From assembly GCF_006152065.1 (NCBI RefSeq), contig NZ_VDFW01000049.1:1-32148 (forward strand): a DNA stretch of 32,148 nt. The letters are read 5' to 3'. Shown here one piece after another: positions 15,994-28,323 of this stretch. A program made the position numbers and the translations under genes. Every line of letters starts with the position of its first letter. Positions within the stretch are counted from its first letter, which is position 1. The DNA comes from Amycolatopsis alkalitolerans. Its GTDB lineage: Bacteria; Actinomycetota; Actinomycetes; Mycobacteriales; Pseudonocardiaceae. The notes under the pieces are model-generated. The model saw only the letters and a program-made list of their open reading frames with translations, ran no database searches and was not told the DNA's origin.

Positions 15994-16007
15994 GGGCGAA
16001 GTCTACC

Positions 16008-16047
16008 GCGGGGCCCTCTCCCACGACATGGGCAGGAAGGGCCCCGC
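16008..16047 (-). terminator. Hairpin terminator downstream of mdh
   Basis: A perfect 10-bp repeat GCGGGGCCCT / AGGGCCCCGC (16008-16017 and 16038-16047) has an inner CCCA/TGGG stem. It begins 12 bases after the mdh stop on the minus strand. No U-run follows, as is common in high-GC actinobacteria. Confidence 0.7.
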
Positions 16048-16059
16048 CGAGTGAAACCG

Positions 16060-19302
<3,243 letters not shown>

Positions 19303-19303
<1 letters not shown>

Positions 19304-22260
19304 CATCGCTCCCCGGCCAGCAGTTCCCATTGCGCCAGCGACATTCTGCGCCCGGCCGACGCGGTGACGCGCAACCGGTAACGCGGCCATGCCGCGGGCT
19401 CCGCGAGCGCGAACGGCCTGGTCTGGCGCGCCCATGGGAACGTCTCACCGGCGCGGCGGTCCAGTTCGGTCCACCGGTGCCCGTCCGCTGAGCCTTCGAG
19501 GACCCACGCGCTGGGTGCGCCCCGGGTTCCGGAGGTCAGCGTGTAGATCTCCACCGGCCGCGGCGGACCGTCCACCTTGTACTCGATCACCGGGGTGGCG
19601 GTGTCGAAGGTGATCTGGGTGCGGCTGGTGTCGTCGAACAGCGCGGTGTGATCACGGCGGGTCAGATCGGTGAGCGGGCGCGGCGGATCGCCGCCTTCGG
19701 TGAGCGAGGGCGGCGGGGTGCCCCAGCCGGACGGCTGCTCGCCGAGGGTGAACTCGAGCGTCGCACCCGCCGCGAGCACGTCGTGCGCGATCCACGACTC
19801 CTCGTGCGGTTCACCGTCGACCCGCAGGCTCTGGATGTACGGGCCGCCGCTGGACGCCGTGATCACCAGCCGGTTCCCGCTTTCGAGGTGGACGACCGCG
19901 CGCCGGAACAGCGGCGCGCCGAGGACGTAGGCCGGGCTGCCGACCGCGAGCGGGTACAGGCCGAGCGCGGCGAAGACGTACCACGCGGACATCTCGCCGT
20001 TGTCCTCGTCACCGGGGTAGCCCTGCCCGATCTCGCTGCCGAGGTAGCAGCGGGTGAGCACCTCGCGGACCTTTCCCTGCCCCTTCGCCGCCGCACCCGC
20101 GTGCGCGTACATCCAGGGGATATGGTGCGAGGGCTGGTTCGAATGCCCGTACTGGCCGAGCCGGACGTCGCGCGCCTCGGTCATTTCGTGGATGATCCCG
20201 CGGTAGGAGCCCGGGTTGCGGCCCGTCTCCGGGGTGGCGAAGAAAGTGTCCAGTTTGGACTCGAGTGCCGCGCGCCCGCCGAGCAGGTTCGCCAGCCCGT
20301 TCCCGTCGTGAGGCACGGAAAAGGCCATGTTCCAGCCGTCTGTCTCGGTGTAGTCGTGGCCCCACAGCGTCGGGTCGTACTCGTGGGGAGCCCATCGCCA
20401 CCGGCCGTCGCGGTGGCGGCCCTGGAAGAAGCCGGTGCGCTCGTCGAAGTGGTGGACGTAGTGCAGGGCGCGCTGGCGGAAGTACTTCGCCTCATCGGGC
20501 GTTCCCAGCGCCTCGGCGAGGTTCGCGAGCCCGAAGTCGTTGATGTACCCCTCCAACGCCCACGACAGCCCTTCGTGGGTGGTCAGCGGCGTGTAGCCGA
20601 GGAAGATCGACTCGCGCAGGCCCTTGCGGCCGACCGCGCGGTTCGGCGGCGCCACGGTTGCGTTCTTCAGCGCCGCTTCGTAGGCGGCATGCACGTCGAA
20701 CCCGCGGACTCCCTTGAGGTACGCGTCGGCGAAGGCGACGTCGGAGCTGGTTCCGGTCATCAGGTCGGCGTAACCGGGCGAGGACCAGCGCGCGATCCAG
20801 CCGCCTTCGCGGTACTGCTGGACGAAACCCTCGATCAGCTCGCCACACCGGCCGGGGGTGAGCAGCGCATACGCCGGCCAGGTCGTCCGGTAGGTGTCCC
20901 AGAACCCGTTGTTGACCGACATCGGCCCGTCAACGACCTTCGCGCCGGTCCGCCGGCGGGTGCTCGGCCACCACCGGCGCACGACCGGACTCGCGTGCCT
21001 GCGGCCGGACGGCGTCTCCTCGTGCCCGGAGTTGGGGTAGAGGAACATGCGGTAGAGGCCGGAATAGAAGGTGGTGAGCTGGTCTTCGGTCGCGCCGTCG
21101 AGTTCGACGCGGGCCAGCAGGTCCTGCCACTCCTGCCGTGCCCGGTCGCGCACCTGCTCGAAGCTCGTCCCGGCGGGGATCTCCGCGTCCAGGTTGCGCC
21201 GGGCCTGCTTCAGGCTGATCAGCGAGGTCGCGATCCGCAGGTCGACCGTGGCCGCATCGAAGGCGAGGGTCTTGCCGCGCCGGCGGGCGGGCCGGTCGAA
21301 GGTGCCGTAGACGAACATCCGCCGCGCCCCGGCGGAGAGCCTGCTGCGGACCGAGGTGTACCCGGTGACCACCCCGCGTTTCGGATCGAGCCGGACCCCG
21401 CCGCGACCGCAGGAAAACCGGACGGCCCCGGTGCCGGGGAAGGTGAAGCGGAACAGGGCCGCGTGGTCGGCCGGGGCGAGATCGGCGGTGGTTCCGTCGT
21501 CGAACCGGACGCCGTAGTGATAGGGGCGGTCGGTCTCGTGCTCGTGCCCGAACGCGAGATCGCCCTCGGGAGCGACGTGGAAGGTGTGGCGGTCGCCCAT
21601 CCAGGGGCTGGGCTGGTGGCTGAGCGCGAACCCCGCGAGCCGTGGCCGGTTCGCGGCGCCGTTGCGGCGGTGGTATTCGTACAGCCACCTGGTCGAAGAG
21701 GCGTCGGTGACCGGGGTCCAGAAGTTGAACCCGTGCGGGACGGCGGTCGCGGGAAAGGTGTTGCCGCGCGAGAACTCCGGGCTGGAGTGGGTGCCGCGGG
21801 TCGTGCGGACCCAGTCGACGGGGTCCTGCCGGCGCGGGGGCCGGTCGGCGATGCGGACGTCGTCGAGCCAGCCGGTGGCGTCCGGGGCGTCGAGGACGAT
21901 GGCGCGCACGGTCCGGCCCGCGGGGACCGGGCGCCGGACGAGGTTCCACTGGTCGGGATACAGCGCCTTCGGATCGAGTGTGCCGGGCAGGCGGCTGCCG
22001 TCGTCGAGTTCGGCGTCGAGCGCGACCGAGAGCCCGTTCTCCGGAAAGACCACATAGGACAGTTCGGTGTGCTCGCCCGCCGGGACGTCCACGTCGAACA
22101 GCCGCACGTGCCCCGGCCGGTCGTACCGCAGCGCGCGCGTCCCGGTGAAACCCACCCCGGCCTTCGCCGTCGGCGAGCGCGCCGGCCCGCCGCCGACGTC
22201 GCCGTGCAACGGCGCAGGCTCGCCTGCTTCGAAGGACGAGAAGAACCGGTCCGTGCTCAC
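19303..22260 (-). CDS. GH92 family alpha-mannosidase
   Basis: A protein of 985 residues from GTG 22260 (GTAGGG upstream). Layout: an N-terminal beta domain (about 30-145, ending GWLDDVRIAD), the GH92 catalytic body (about 150-850), then a discoidin-like C-terminal domain (about 870-985). Catalytic blocks include NTFPATAVPHGFNFWTPVT, HEGLSWALEGYINDFGLA (about 561), and GDEDNGEMSAWYVF (about 750), the Ca-dependent acid/base region of the family. It should cleave alpha-mannosides, typically alpha-1,2, of glycans or mannans. Most GH92 enzymes are secreted, yet no signal peptide is visible: the protein begins MSTDRFFSSFEAGEPAP, close to where mature family members begin. It is coupled to the FUSC gene and lies directly beside a TetR remnant. 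Confidence 0.95.
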
Positions 22261-22264
22261 GGCC

Positions 22265-22360
22265 CTACCGTAACGTCGACATGGCGATGTCCTCCATCGT
22301 GGCGTCCACGAAGGACTTCTCGCGGAACGCGGTCACGGCGGCGTCGAGCACGCGGGTGCG
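22265..22360 (-). pseudogene. TetR-family regulator remnant
   Basis: On the minus strand, after the M20 stop, the frame reads TRTRVLDAAVTAFREKSF then VDATMEDIA before a TAG at 22265. This is the first helix and turn of a TetR DNA-binding domain (R-x-x-V-L-D-A-A...F-x-E-x-x-x-x-x-T-x-x-D-I-A). The remainder (helix 3 and the whole ligand domain) is missing, and no proper start codon precedes it. It looks like a deletion scar: the left part is joined to the GH92 start and the right part to the M20 stop. Confidence 0.75.
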
Positions 22361-22362
22361 GG

Positions 22363-23652
22363 TCAGCAGGTGGTGAGAAGGTGGCCGAGCACCCGCTTGC
22401 CGAACTCGAGCCCCTCGACCGGTACGCGTTCGTCCACGCCGTGCGCCATCGCGCGGTACGGGAAGCCCTCGGGCAGCCACAGCGGCGCGAAGCCGTAGCA
22501 GTCGATCCCCAGCGGGCTGAACGCCTTGGCGTCCGTGCCGCCGCCCATGCAGTACGGCACGACGACGGCCTCGGGGTCCTCGGCGCGCAGCGCGGCGGCC
22601 ATCGCGCTGAACCACGGCGAGTCGACCGGGGCCTGGACCGGTTGCTGGTGGGCGACGAACTCGCGCTCGAGGCCCGGCCCGAGCAGCGCGTCGATCTGTG
22701 CGAGCAGTGCCTCCTCGGTGCCTGGCAGCGTCCGCACGTCGACTTGGGCCCGCGCGACGCTCGGGATCACGTTGACCTTGTAGCCGGCGTCGAGCATCGT
22801 CGGCGTGCTCGAGTCGCGCACCGTGTTCTCCGCGAGCGAGGCCGCCGGGCCCAGCCTGGCGAGCGTCGCGTCCACATCGGACAGATCGATGTCGACGCCG
22901 AGCGCTTCGCCGGTACGGACAAGGAAAGCCTCGACCGTCGGGGTCAGGTGGACGGGCCAGCGGTGGCCGGCGATCCGCTGGAGCGCGCCGACGAGCCGGA
23001 CCACCGCGTTCTCGTCGTTGCGCCGTGAACCGTGCCCGGCGCGGCCGTGTGCGGTCAGGCGCAGGTGGGCCGTGCCGCGCTCGGCGGTGCCGATCGGGTA
23101 CAGCCGCACCATCCTCCCGTCCGCGGCAGGCACGTGATACGTGTAGCCGCCGGACTCGCTGATCGCGGCGGCGCAGCCGGCGAAGAACTCGCCGTGCTCG
23201 GTCGCCAGCCAGTGCGCGCCCCATTCGCCGCGGTCCTCCTCGTCGGCGACGAACGCCAGCACGAGATCACGGCGCGGCCGCAGACCCTCGGACACCAGCG
23301 AAAGGACCATCGCGCAGAAGTCCTTCATGTCCACCGCACCGCGGCCCCACAGGCAGCCGTCGCGGATCTCTCCGGAGAACGGGGGCACCGACCAGTCGCC
23401 GGCGTCTGCCGGGACGACGTCGAGATGCCCCTGCACGAGCAGCGGCGGCAGCGAGGCGTCGGTACCGGGGACGCGAGCGAGCACGTTGGCCCGGCGCGGC
23501 GCCGACTCGAGGATCTTGGGCTCGATGCCCGCGTCCGAGAGCACCTCCGCGACGAACTCGGCGGCCTCGCGCTCGCCCTCGGCGTCCCCGTGCCCGCGGT
23601 TGGTGGTGTCGAACCGGACGAGCCGGGCGCAGATGTCCACTACGTCAGCCAT
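22363..23652 (-). CDS. M20 family metallopeptidase, second copy
   Basis: A protein of 429 residues; ATG 23652 follows AGGGGATTT. The metal and catalytic motifs are VQGHLDVVPAD (first His and Asp), GRGAVDMKD, VADEEDRGEWG (Glu pair), HGRAGHGSRRNDENAV and the final MAHGVDERVPVEGLEFGKRV. It matches the M20 enzyme at 8052-9368 block by block, including GGGTDAKAFSPLGI versus GGTDAKAFQSLGI, so the two are paralogues. The substrate is probably a peptide or N-acyl amino acid. It overlaps the DppA gene by 8 bases and lies downstream of it, so the two form an operon. DppA makes free D-amino acids from peptides, and this enzyme may act on related peptides (inference). Confidence 0.93.
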   Translation of the reverse strand: MADVVDICARLVRFDTTNRGHGDAEGEREAAEFVAEVLSDAGIEPKILESAPRRANVLARVPGTDASLPPLLVQGHLDVVPADAGDWSVPPFSGEIRDGCLWGRGAVDMKDFCAMVLSLVSEGLRPRRDLVLAFVADEEDRGEWGAHWLATEHGEFFAGCAAAISESGGYTYHVPAADGRMVRLYPIGTAERGTAHLRLTAHGRAGHGSRRNDENAVVRLVGALQRIAGHRWPVHLTPTVEAFLVRTGEALGVDIDLSDVDATLARLGPAASLAENTVRDSSTPTMLDAGYKVNVIPSVARAQVDVRTLPGTEEALLAQIDALLGPGLEREFVAHQQPVQAPVDSPWFSAMAAALRAEDPEAVVVPYCMGGGTDAKAFSPLGIDCYGFAPLWLPEGFPYRAMAHGVDERVPVEGLEFGKRVLGHLLTTC

Positions 23653-24472
23653 AAATCCCCTGTACCGCGCCCGCGGCGATCGCGGTGACCACCTTGAACG
23701 CCTTCATCGCCTCGGTCATGTCCGGTGCGTCGAAGCCGACCCGGCGCACCCCGGTCTGCTCGATGGTCGGGACCACCGCGGCCGCCTGCGCGAGATGGCT
23801 CGCGTCGAACTCGACCTCGATCCGGTGCGGGATGCGGCGGGGTTCGCCGCGCCCGGCGCGCGTCATCGCCTTCTCCGCCGCGAGCCGCAACGCGGTGGTC
23901 GTCCGCTCCGGCGGGGTGCAGATGGCGGCGTACCGGCTCACGCATTCCTTCACCGCGACGCCGATCGCCTCGGGCGCGTAGTCACGGGCGTCCTCGCAGG
24001 TCTTGTCGTCCCCGCTGACCATGAGTACCGGCACCCCGTACTCGGCGGCCAGCGCCGAATTCAGGCGGCCCTCGCTCGCGGCGACCCCGTCGAGCCGGAC
24101 GCCGGTGATCTGGTTCTCCAGATAGGTATGGGCCAGCACGCCCTCGGCGCCGGCGCCCGCGTGGTAGCCGAGGAACACGACCCCGTCCACACCCGAGTCG
24201 ATGCCCTGCATCATCGACAGCGGTTTGTGCCGGCCGGTCAGCATCCTCGCGCGGGCGTCGAGATCCTCCAGCAGGAGGTTGCGCTGGGACGAATGCGCCT
24301 CGTTGACCAGCACGTCGCTCGCCCCGCCGTCGTGCAGCCCGGCGATGACCGCGTTCACGTCGCCGGTGAACAGCCGGCGGAACCGCTGCCACTGCGGCGT
24401 TCCCGGTACGACGTCGTCGGTCCACGTGACGCCGGTGGCGCCCTCCATGTCGGCGGAGACGAGGATGCGCAT
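23645..24472 (-). CDS. dppA: D-aminopeptidase, peptidase family M55 (DppA-like)
   Basis: A protein of 275 residues from ATG 24472, giving MRILVSADMEGATGV. The Asp/Glu of SADMEG are the first zinc ligands of the DppA family. Further family blocks are DVLVNEAHSSQRNLLLEDLD (His ligand region), LGYHAGAGAEGVLAHTY and TGVRLDGVAASEGRLNSALAAEYGVPVLMVSGDD. It forms a ring-shaped decamer in B. subtilis that removes D-amino acids (notably D-Ala) from short peptides; cytoplasmic here, as no signal peptide is seen. It is coupled to the downstream M20 gene. A long inverted repeat lies 24 bases upstream of its start and may be its operator or leader hairpin. Confidence 0.93.
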   Translation of the reverse strand: MRILVSADMEGATGVTWTDDVVPGTPQWQRFRRLFTGDVNAVIAGLHDGGASDVLVNEAHSSQRNLLLEDLDARARMLTGRHKPLSMMQGIDSGVDGVVFLGYHAGAGAEGVLAHTYLENQITGVRLDGVAASEGRLNSALAAEYGVPVLMVSGDDKTCEDARDYAPEAIGVAVKECVSRYAAICTPPERTTTALRLAAEKAMTRAGRGEPRRIPHRIEVEFDASHLAQAAAVVPTIEQTGVRRVGFDAPDMTEAMKAFKVVTAIAAGAVQGIYG

Positions 24473-24495
24473 ACCGGCGAGCCTAGCCAAGATCT

Positions 24496-24547
24496 GGGTG
24501 GGCCGGCCCGATCGCTCGGGGGGCTGACGCGATCGGACCGGCTACCC
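24496..24547. repeat. Long imperfect inverted repeat in the dppA 5' region
   Basis: Arms GCCGG-C-CCGATCGC (24502-24515) and GCGATCGG-A-CCGGC (24529-24542) pair over 13 of 14 positions around a 13-base loop. A further GGGT/ACCC extension lies outside. It lies between divergent dppA and glgA, 24 bases from the dppA ATG. It could be a regulator operator or a leader hairpin. The rest of the 270-base gap (to 24742) shows no gene; a TTGCC then TAGGGT stretch just before glgA may hold its promoter. Confidence 0.6.
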
Positions 24548-24742
24548 GGAAGGCAGCGCGCTGAGCGTGGCGGCACTCATGGTGGCCCTGCCCGATGCGT
24601 GAGAGGGGGCGCCTGCCGCCTCGGGACGGGCCAGGACGCGGTACCACCCGATCGAGTGAATGGGGTCGCGGCCGGGGAGGAGTTCTCCGGGCGTTTTTCC
24701 GTGCGTCACAGGAACCCTTGCCTAGGGTCTTAGGGTCGGGGC

Positions 24743-25897
24743 ATGCGCGTCGGCCTGCTCACCCGCGAGTACCCACCCGAGGTCTACGGCGGGGCCGGGG
24801 TGCACGTGGAGTTCCTCGCCCGCGAACTGCGCTCGCTCGTCGACCTCGGCGTGCACTGCTGGGGTCCCGACCGCGAAGGCGCGCACGGGCACGCCGGCTC
24901 CCGCGAGTACCGGCAGCCCGCGTTCACCACGATGGACATCGCGGTATCGATGGCCGACGCGCTCGCCGGGCACGATCTCGTGCACAGCCACACCTGGTAC
25001 GCGAACCTCGCCGGGCACCTGGCGAAGCTGACCTACGGGATCCCGCACGTGCTCACCGCCCATTCGCTGGAACCGTTGCGCCCGTGGAAGGCCGAGCAAC
25101 TCGGCGGCGGCTACCAGGTCTCGTCCTGGATCGAGCGGACCGCGTACGAATCCGCCGACGCGATCATCGCGGTGAGCGCCGGGATGTGCCGGGACGTGCT
25201 CGCCACCTATCCCGCGGTGCCGCCCGAGCGGGTCCACGTCGTGCACAACGGGATCGACACCAAGCTGTACCAACCGGTTCCGGCGACCGGCGCCCTCCGC
25301 GCGCACGGCATCGACCCGGACCGGCCGTACGTGCTGTTCGTCGGCCGCATCACCCGCCAGAAGGGAGTGCCACACCTCGTCCGCGCCGCGTCGGCGTTCG
25401 CGCCCGGTGTCCAGGTCGTGCTGTGCGCGGGCGGCGCGGACACCCCGGAACTGGACGCGGAGTTCCGCGGGCTCGTCGACGGGTTGCGCGCCAGGCGCGA
25501 CGGGGTGTTCTGGATCCCGGAGATGCTGCCGCGCGACCAGGTCGTCGAACTGCTCACGCATGCGGCCGTATTCGCCTGCCCGTCGGTGTACGAGCCGCTC
25601 GGCATCGTGAACCTGGAGGCGATGGCCTGCGGCACCGCGGTCGTGGCCAGCGACGTCGGCGGGATCCCGGAGGTCGTCGAAGACGGGGTGACCGGCCTGC
25701 TCGTGCACTACGACGAGAGCGATCCCGAAGCGTTCGAAGCCGGCCTCGCCGCGCGGGTCAACGAGATCGTCGGGGATCGCGAGCGAGCCACCGCGATGGG
25801 CTCGGCGGGCAGATCGCGGGCCGTCGAGGAGTTCGGCTGGGCCGCGATCGCGGCGCGCACGGTCAGGATCTACGAAGCGACCAGGAGGTCGTCATGA
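24743..25897 (+). CDS. glgA: GT4 glycogen synthase / maltose-1-phosphate synthase (GlgA/GlgM-like)
   Basis: A protein of 384 residues starting [20 protein letters not shown]. The GGAG nucleotide-sugar loop, [16 protein letters not shown], and the donor-binding [21 protein letters not shown] (about 283-303, E-x7-E) mark a GT4 enzyme. It belongs to the actinobacterial short GlgA group, whose mycobacterial member (Rv1212c) is known as GlgM and makes maltose-1-phosphate from ADP-glucose for the GlgE pathway. Therefore it probably feeds alpha-glucan synthesis rather than acting as the classic GT5 synthase. No GlgE, GlgB or TreS is in the window. It is followed by a mini-ORF and glgC, all overlapping, so supply of ADP-glucose and its use are coupled. 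In mycobacteria the two genes are divergent, whereas here they share a strand. Confidence 0.93.
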   Translation: MRVGLLTREYPPEVYGGAGVHVEFLARELRSLVDLGVHCWGPDREGAHGHAGSREYRQPAFTTMDIAVSMADALAGHDLVHSHTWYANLAGHLAKLTYGIPHVLTAHSLEPLRPWKAEQLGGGYQVSSWIERTAYESADAIIAVSAGMCRDVLATYPAVPPERVHVVHNGIDTKLYQPVPATGALRAHGIDPDRPYVLFVGRITRQKGVPHLVRAASAFAPGVQVVLCAGGADTPELDAEFRGLVDGLRARRDGVFWIPEMLPRDQVVELLTHAAVFACPSVYEPLGIVNLEAMACGTAVVASDVGGIPEVVEDGVTGLLVHYDESDPEAFEAGLAARVNEIVGDRERATAMGSAGRSRAVEEFGWAAIAARTVRIYEATRRSS

Positions 25898-25973
25898 GCG
25901 ACAATGCCGGAGGCCTGCTGATGACGACCGACCGGGTGCGGGTGTCCCGCAAGATACGGAGGTCGTCATGAGC
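25884..25973 (+). repeat. 16-bp direct repeats flanking dispersed cassette, copy A
   Basis: GGAGGTCGTCATGAGC occurs at 25884-25899 (end of glgA) and 25958-25973 (start of glgC), 74 bases apart. Each contains a ribosome site and ATG. Between them lies the cassette: GACAATG..., the exact 19-mer CGGGTGCGGGTGTCCCGCA (25933-25951) and AAGATAC. The repeats look like a duplication made when the cassette entered or when a larger gene was deleted. Confidence 0.7.
25894..25971 (+). CDS. 25-codon mini-ORF between glgA and glgC
   Basis: The frame starts [19 protein letters not shown] and ends KIRRSS, 25 residues. Its ATG overlaps the glgA stop and its stop overlaps the glgC ATG, both as ATGA, with AGGAGG 5 bases before its own start. 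It aligns without gaps to the frame starting at 32084 (M-x-D-N-x5-M-x2-DRVRVSR). The segment [12 protein letters not shown] resembles the opening of SRPBCC/polyketide-cyclase family proteins, so it may be the stump of such a gene. Alternatively it is a small leader peptide that couples glgC translation to glgA. I assign no function. Confidence 0.45.
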   Translation: MSDNAGGLLMTTDRVRVSRKIRRSS

Positions 25974-27182
25974 AGCGGCAATGTGCTGGGCATCGTGCTC
26001 GCGGGCGGTGAAGGCAAGAGACTGATGCCGCTGACCGCCGACCGGGCGAAACCGGCGGTGCCCTTCGGCGGGGTGCACCGGCTCGTCGACTTCGTGCTGT
26101 CGAATCTCGTCCACGGCGGCGTCCGCCGGATCTGCGTGCTGACCCAGTACAAGTCGCATTCCCTCGACCGGCATATCAGCACCACCTGGCGGCTGTCCTC
26201 GCTGACCGGGGAATACGTGACGCCGGTGCCGGCGCAGCAGCGGCTCGGGCCGCGCTGGTTCCAGGGCAGCGCGGACGCGATCCACCAGAGCCTGAACCTG
26301 GTCTACGACGAGAATCCGGCGTACATCGCGGTGTTCGGCGCGGACAACATCTACCGGATGGACCCGCGGCAGATGATCGAGGCGCACCTGAAGTCCGGTG
26401 CGGGCGTGACGGTCGCCGGGATCCGGGTGCCGCGCGCGGAGGCCACCTCGTTCGGGGTGATCGACACGACCGACGGCACCGTCATCGACGCGTTCCTGGA
26501 GAAACCGGCCGACCCGCCGGGGCTGCCCGACTCGCCCGAAGAGTCCTATGTGTCCATGGGCAACTACGTGTTCACGACGCAGGCGCTGATCGAGGCGCTG
26601 CACGCGGACGCCGAGAACGCCCGGTCCAAACACGACATGGGCCGCGACATCATCCCGGCGTTCGTCGCTCACGGCGACGCGGCCGTCTACGACTTCAGCA
26701 CGAACGAGGTGCCCGGCGAGACCGAGCGCGATCACGGCTACTGGCGTGACGTCGGGACGATCGACAGCTACTTCGATGCGCACACCGACCTGATCTCGAC
26801 GCATCCGGTGTTCAACCTCTACAACCGGCGCTGGCCGATCCTGGCGCATCCCGCCCAGCGCGCGGCGGCGAAGTTCGTCGAGGGCGGCACCGCGCAGCAG
26901 TCGATCATCAGCAACGGCTGCATCATCTCCGGGGCGCAGGTGGTCGACTCGGTGCTCTCGCCGGACGTGTACGTCGAGAACGGCGCGGTCGTGCAGGGCT
27001 CGGTGCTGCTCGACGGTGCCCACGTGGGCGCCGGCGCGGTCGTGCGGCGCGCCATCCTGGACAAGAACGTGGTCGTCCCGCCGGGCGCGCATATCGGCGT
27101 CGATCTGGCCCGGGACCGGGAGCACTACCACGTCAGCCGTGGCGGGATCGTGGTGCTGGGCAAGGGGGAGAGGGCCATCTGA
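25968..27182 (+). CDS. glgC: Glucose-1-phosphate adenylyltransferase
   Basis: A protein of 404 residues from ATG 25968 (GGAGG 5 bases upstream). Signature blocks: [18 protein letters not shown] (nucleotide-binding loop), [46 protein letters not shown], and SMGNYVFTT. The C-terminal 130 residues form the left-handed beta-helix ([19 protein letters not shown] onwards). It makes ADP-glucose from glucose-1-phosphate and ATP, the committed step to glycogen and other alpha-glucans. Its start lies in the second copy of a 16-bp direct repeat that also forms the end of glgA. Confidence 0.96.
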   Translation: MSSGNVLGIVLAGGEGKRLMPLTADRAKPAVPFGGVHRLVDFVLSNLVHGGVRRICVLTQYKSHSLDRHISTTWRLSSLTGEYVTPVPAQQRLGPRWFQGSADAIHQSLNLVYDENPAYIAVFGADNIYRMDPRQMIEAHLKSGAGVTVAGIRVPRAEATSFGVIDTTDGTVIDAFLEKPADPPGLPDSPEESYVSMGNYVFTTQALIEALHADAENARSKHDMGRDIIPAFVAHGDAAVYDFSTNEVPGETERDHGYWRDVGTIDSYFDAHTDLISTHPVFNLYNRRWPILAHPAQRAAAKFVEGGTAQQSIISNGCIISGAQVVDSVLSPDVYVENGAVVQGSVLLDGAHVGAGAVVRRAILDKNVVVPPGAHIGVDLARDREHYHVSRGGIVVLGKGERAI

Positions 27183-27278
27183 GCGGTTTGTGTCACCCCA
27201 TCCGGTGGTTCCCCCGATGATCATGGGCCGGTCACGGTACCTATGAGGGAACGCTGAAGTGGGTGATGAGGGGCCGGA

Positions 27279-27548
27279 ATGTCGATCATGGGCAACGGGG
27301 TCTGGGGACTGGTCGGGCTCCTGGGACTGCTCGGGCTGTTCGGGTTGCGCCGGCCGCGCCGGGCCCGTGCCGAAGATGACCCGTTCGCCCGCTACCCGGT
27401 GATGAGCCGGCCGCCGGAACCGCATCCGAGGCCCGAGGTGCCAGGGCCCCGGCACGCGGCGGAGCGCCGCGAGTTCGCGTCCCCGGCGGTGGCACCGGCC
27501 GGCCCCCTCGAGCGGGTGCGGTCCTGGTTCGACCGCCGCAGGCCCTGA
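27279..27548 (+). CDS. Small single-pass membrane protein with Gly/Leu repeat
   Basis: A protein of 89 residues; ATG 27279 has AGGGGC 5-7 bases upstream. Residues 5-23 (GNGVWGLVGLLGLLGLFGL) form one membrane helix with a W-G-x-x-G-L-L-G-L pattern, followed by RRPRRAR, so the Pro/Arg-rich tail should stay inside. Such WGxxGLLGLLGL proteins are common small membrane proteins without known function. It is 96 bases downstream of glgC and convergent with DoxX. The 27183-27278 gap shows no further gene. Confidence 0.65.
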   Translation: MSIMGNGVWGLVGLLGLLGLFGLRRPRRARAEDDPFARYPVMSRPPEPHPRPEVPGPRHAAERREFASPAVAPAGPLERVRSWFDRRRP

Positions 27549-27595
27549 GCCCGCGGCCGCTGATCGTCTGTTGAGGACTGTCCAAGACAGACTTC

Positions 27596-27630
27596 GGGGG
27601 CCGGAGCCGCCGTGTCAGGCTCCGGCCCCC
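27596..27630. terminator. Strong hairpin between the small membrane gene and doxX
   Basis: A perfect 13-bp inverted repeat (27596-27608 and 27618-27630, GGGGGCCGGAGCC and its complement) surrounds a 9-base loop. It starts 15 bases after the DoxX stop on the minus strand and follows the small gene on the plus strand. It probably ends transcription both ways; no U-run is present. Confidence 0.75.
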
Positions 27631-27645
27631 GCTGCGCCCGGCGGA

Positions 27646-28251
27646 TCAGAGCAGCCAGCGGTTGTGCTGGACGAGCTCCGCCCACCGGCGCCCGAATCCC
27701 CAGGTGTTCCCCGCGTACGCGGCCGCGAGCACGATGAGAACAACGGCGTACAGGAAGTGGTAGTCGATGATCGGGTTGGTGGAACCGCTGGCCTGACCGG
27801 CCTCGGTGAACCGGGCGAGCGGCCATTCGCCGAACCACATGAACAGCATCATCAGGATGCCGGCACCCGCCGCGATCCGCAGCCCGATGCCCAGGATCAG
27901 GGCGAGGCCGAGGCCGAGCATGCCGATCATGAAGATCCAGTCGGCCCAGGGCGCGCCCGCCCAGGAACGCAGCGTGCCCGCGAGCGGCCCGACGTCCACG
28001 TGGCTCAGGAAGCCCTTCGTCGGCGAACCGCCGTTGATCCAGGCCTGGGCCGAGGTGGTCGAGTAGCCGAACCCGAAGGTCTTGTCGAGGAACGCCCACA
28101 GGAACTCCAGGCCGAGGGCGATGCGCAGGAACGCCATCACCTTGGCCGCTGCGGTCGTCATCACCGCACCGTGTGCCGGCGCGGTCTCCGCCGCGCGCTG
28201 GGTCGGAACCTGCATGTCCTCGTTGAGCCTCGGCTCGTGCTGGAGCGCCAT
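27646..28251 (-). CDS. DoxX-family membrane protein
   Basis: A protein of 201 residues from ATG 28251 (AGGAG 5 bases upstream). After a hydrophilic N terminus (about 1-35) it has four membrane segments: KVMAFLRIALGLEFLWAFLD, WIFMIGMLGLGLALILGIGL, AGAGILMMLFMWFGEWPLA, and FLYAVVLIVLAAAYAG. This matches DoxX/DoxD-like proteins; relatives take part in thiosulfate oxidation or membrane redox (the MRC complex in mycobacteria). The exact partner here is unknown. It is divergent from a universal stress protein, and the best DosR-box-like palindrome in the window lies between them, 72 bases from its start, so it may be hypoxia-induced. Confidence 0.9.
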   Translation of the reverse strand: MALQHEPRLNEDMQVPTQRAAETAPAHGAVMTTAAAKVMAFLRIALGLEFLWAFLDKTFGFGYSTTSAQAWINGGSPTKGFLSHVDVGPLAGTLRSWAGAPWADWIFMIGMLGLGLALILGIGLRIAAGAGILMMLFMWFGEWPLARFTEAGQASGSTNPIIDYHFLYAVVLIVLAAAYAGNTWGFGRRWAELVQHNRWLL

Positions 28252-28323
28252 GACAACTCCTTTCTCCAAAATCACTTTCCGGTTGTCGTAGCCAATTCTG
28301 TGAGCGCGCCAAGACGGCGTCAG

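Noticed and set aside
19648..23028. Open frame of 1126 codons on the plus strand opposite the GH92 and M20 genes
   Set aside because: It is antisense to genes with clear catalytic motifs, its product is Arg/Gly/Val/Pro-rich without any recognisable domain, and such mirrored frames are common in high-GC DNA.
27573..27588. Palindrome TTGAGGAC-T-GTCCAAG near the doxX terminator
   Set aside because: The 1-base spacer does not fit a DosR box and it lies downstream of both neighbouring genes.
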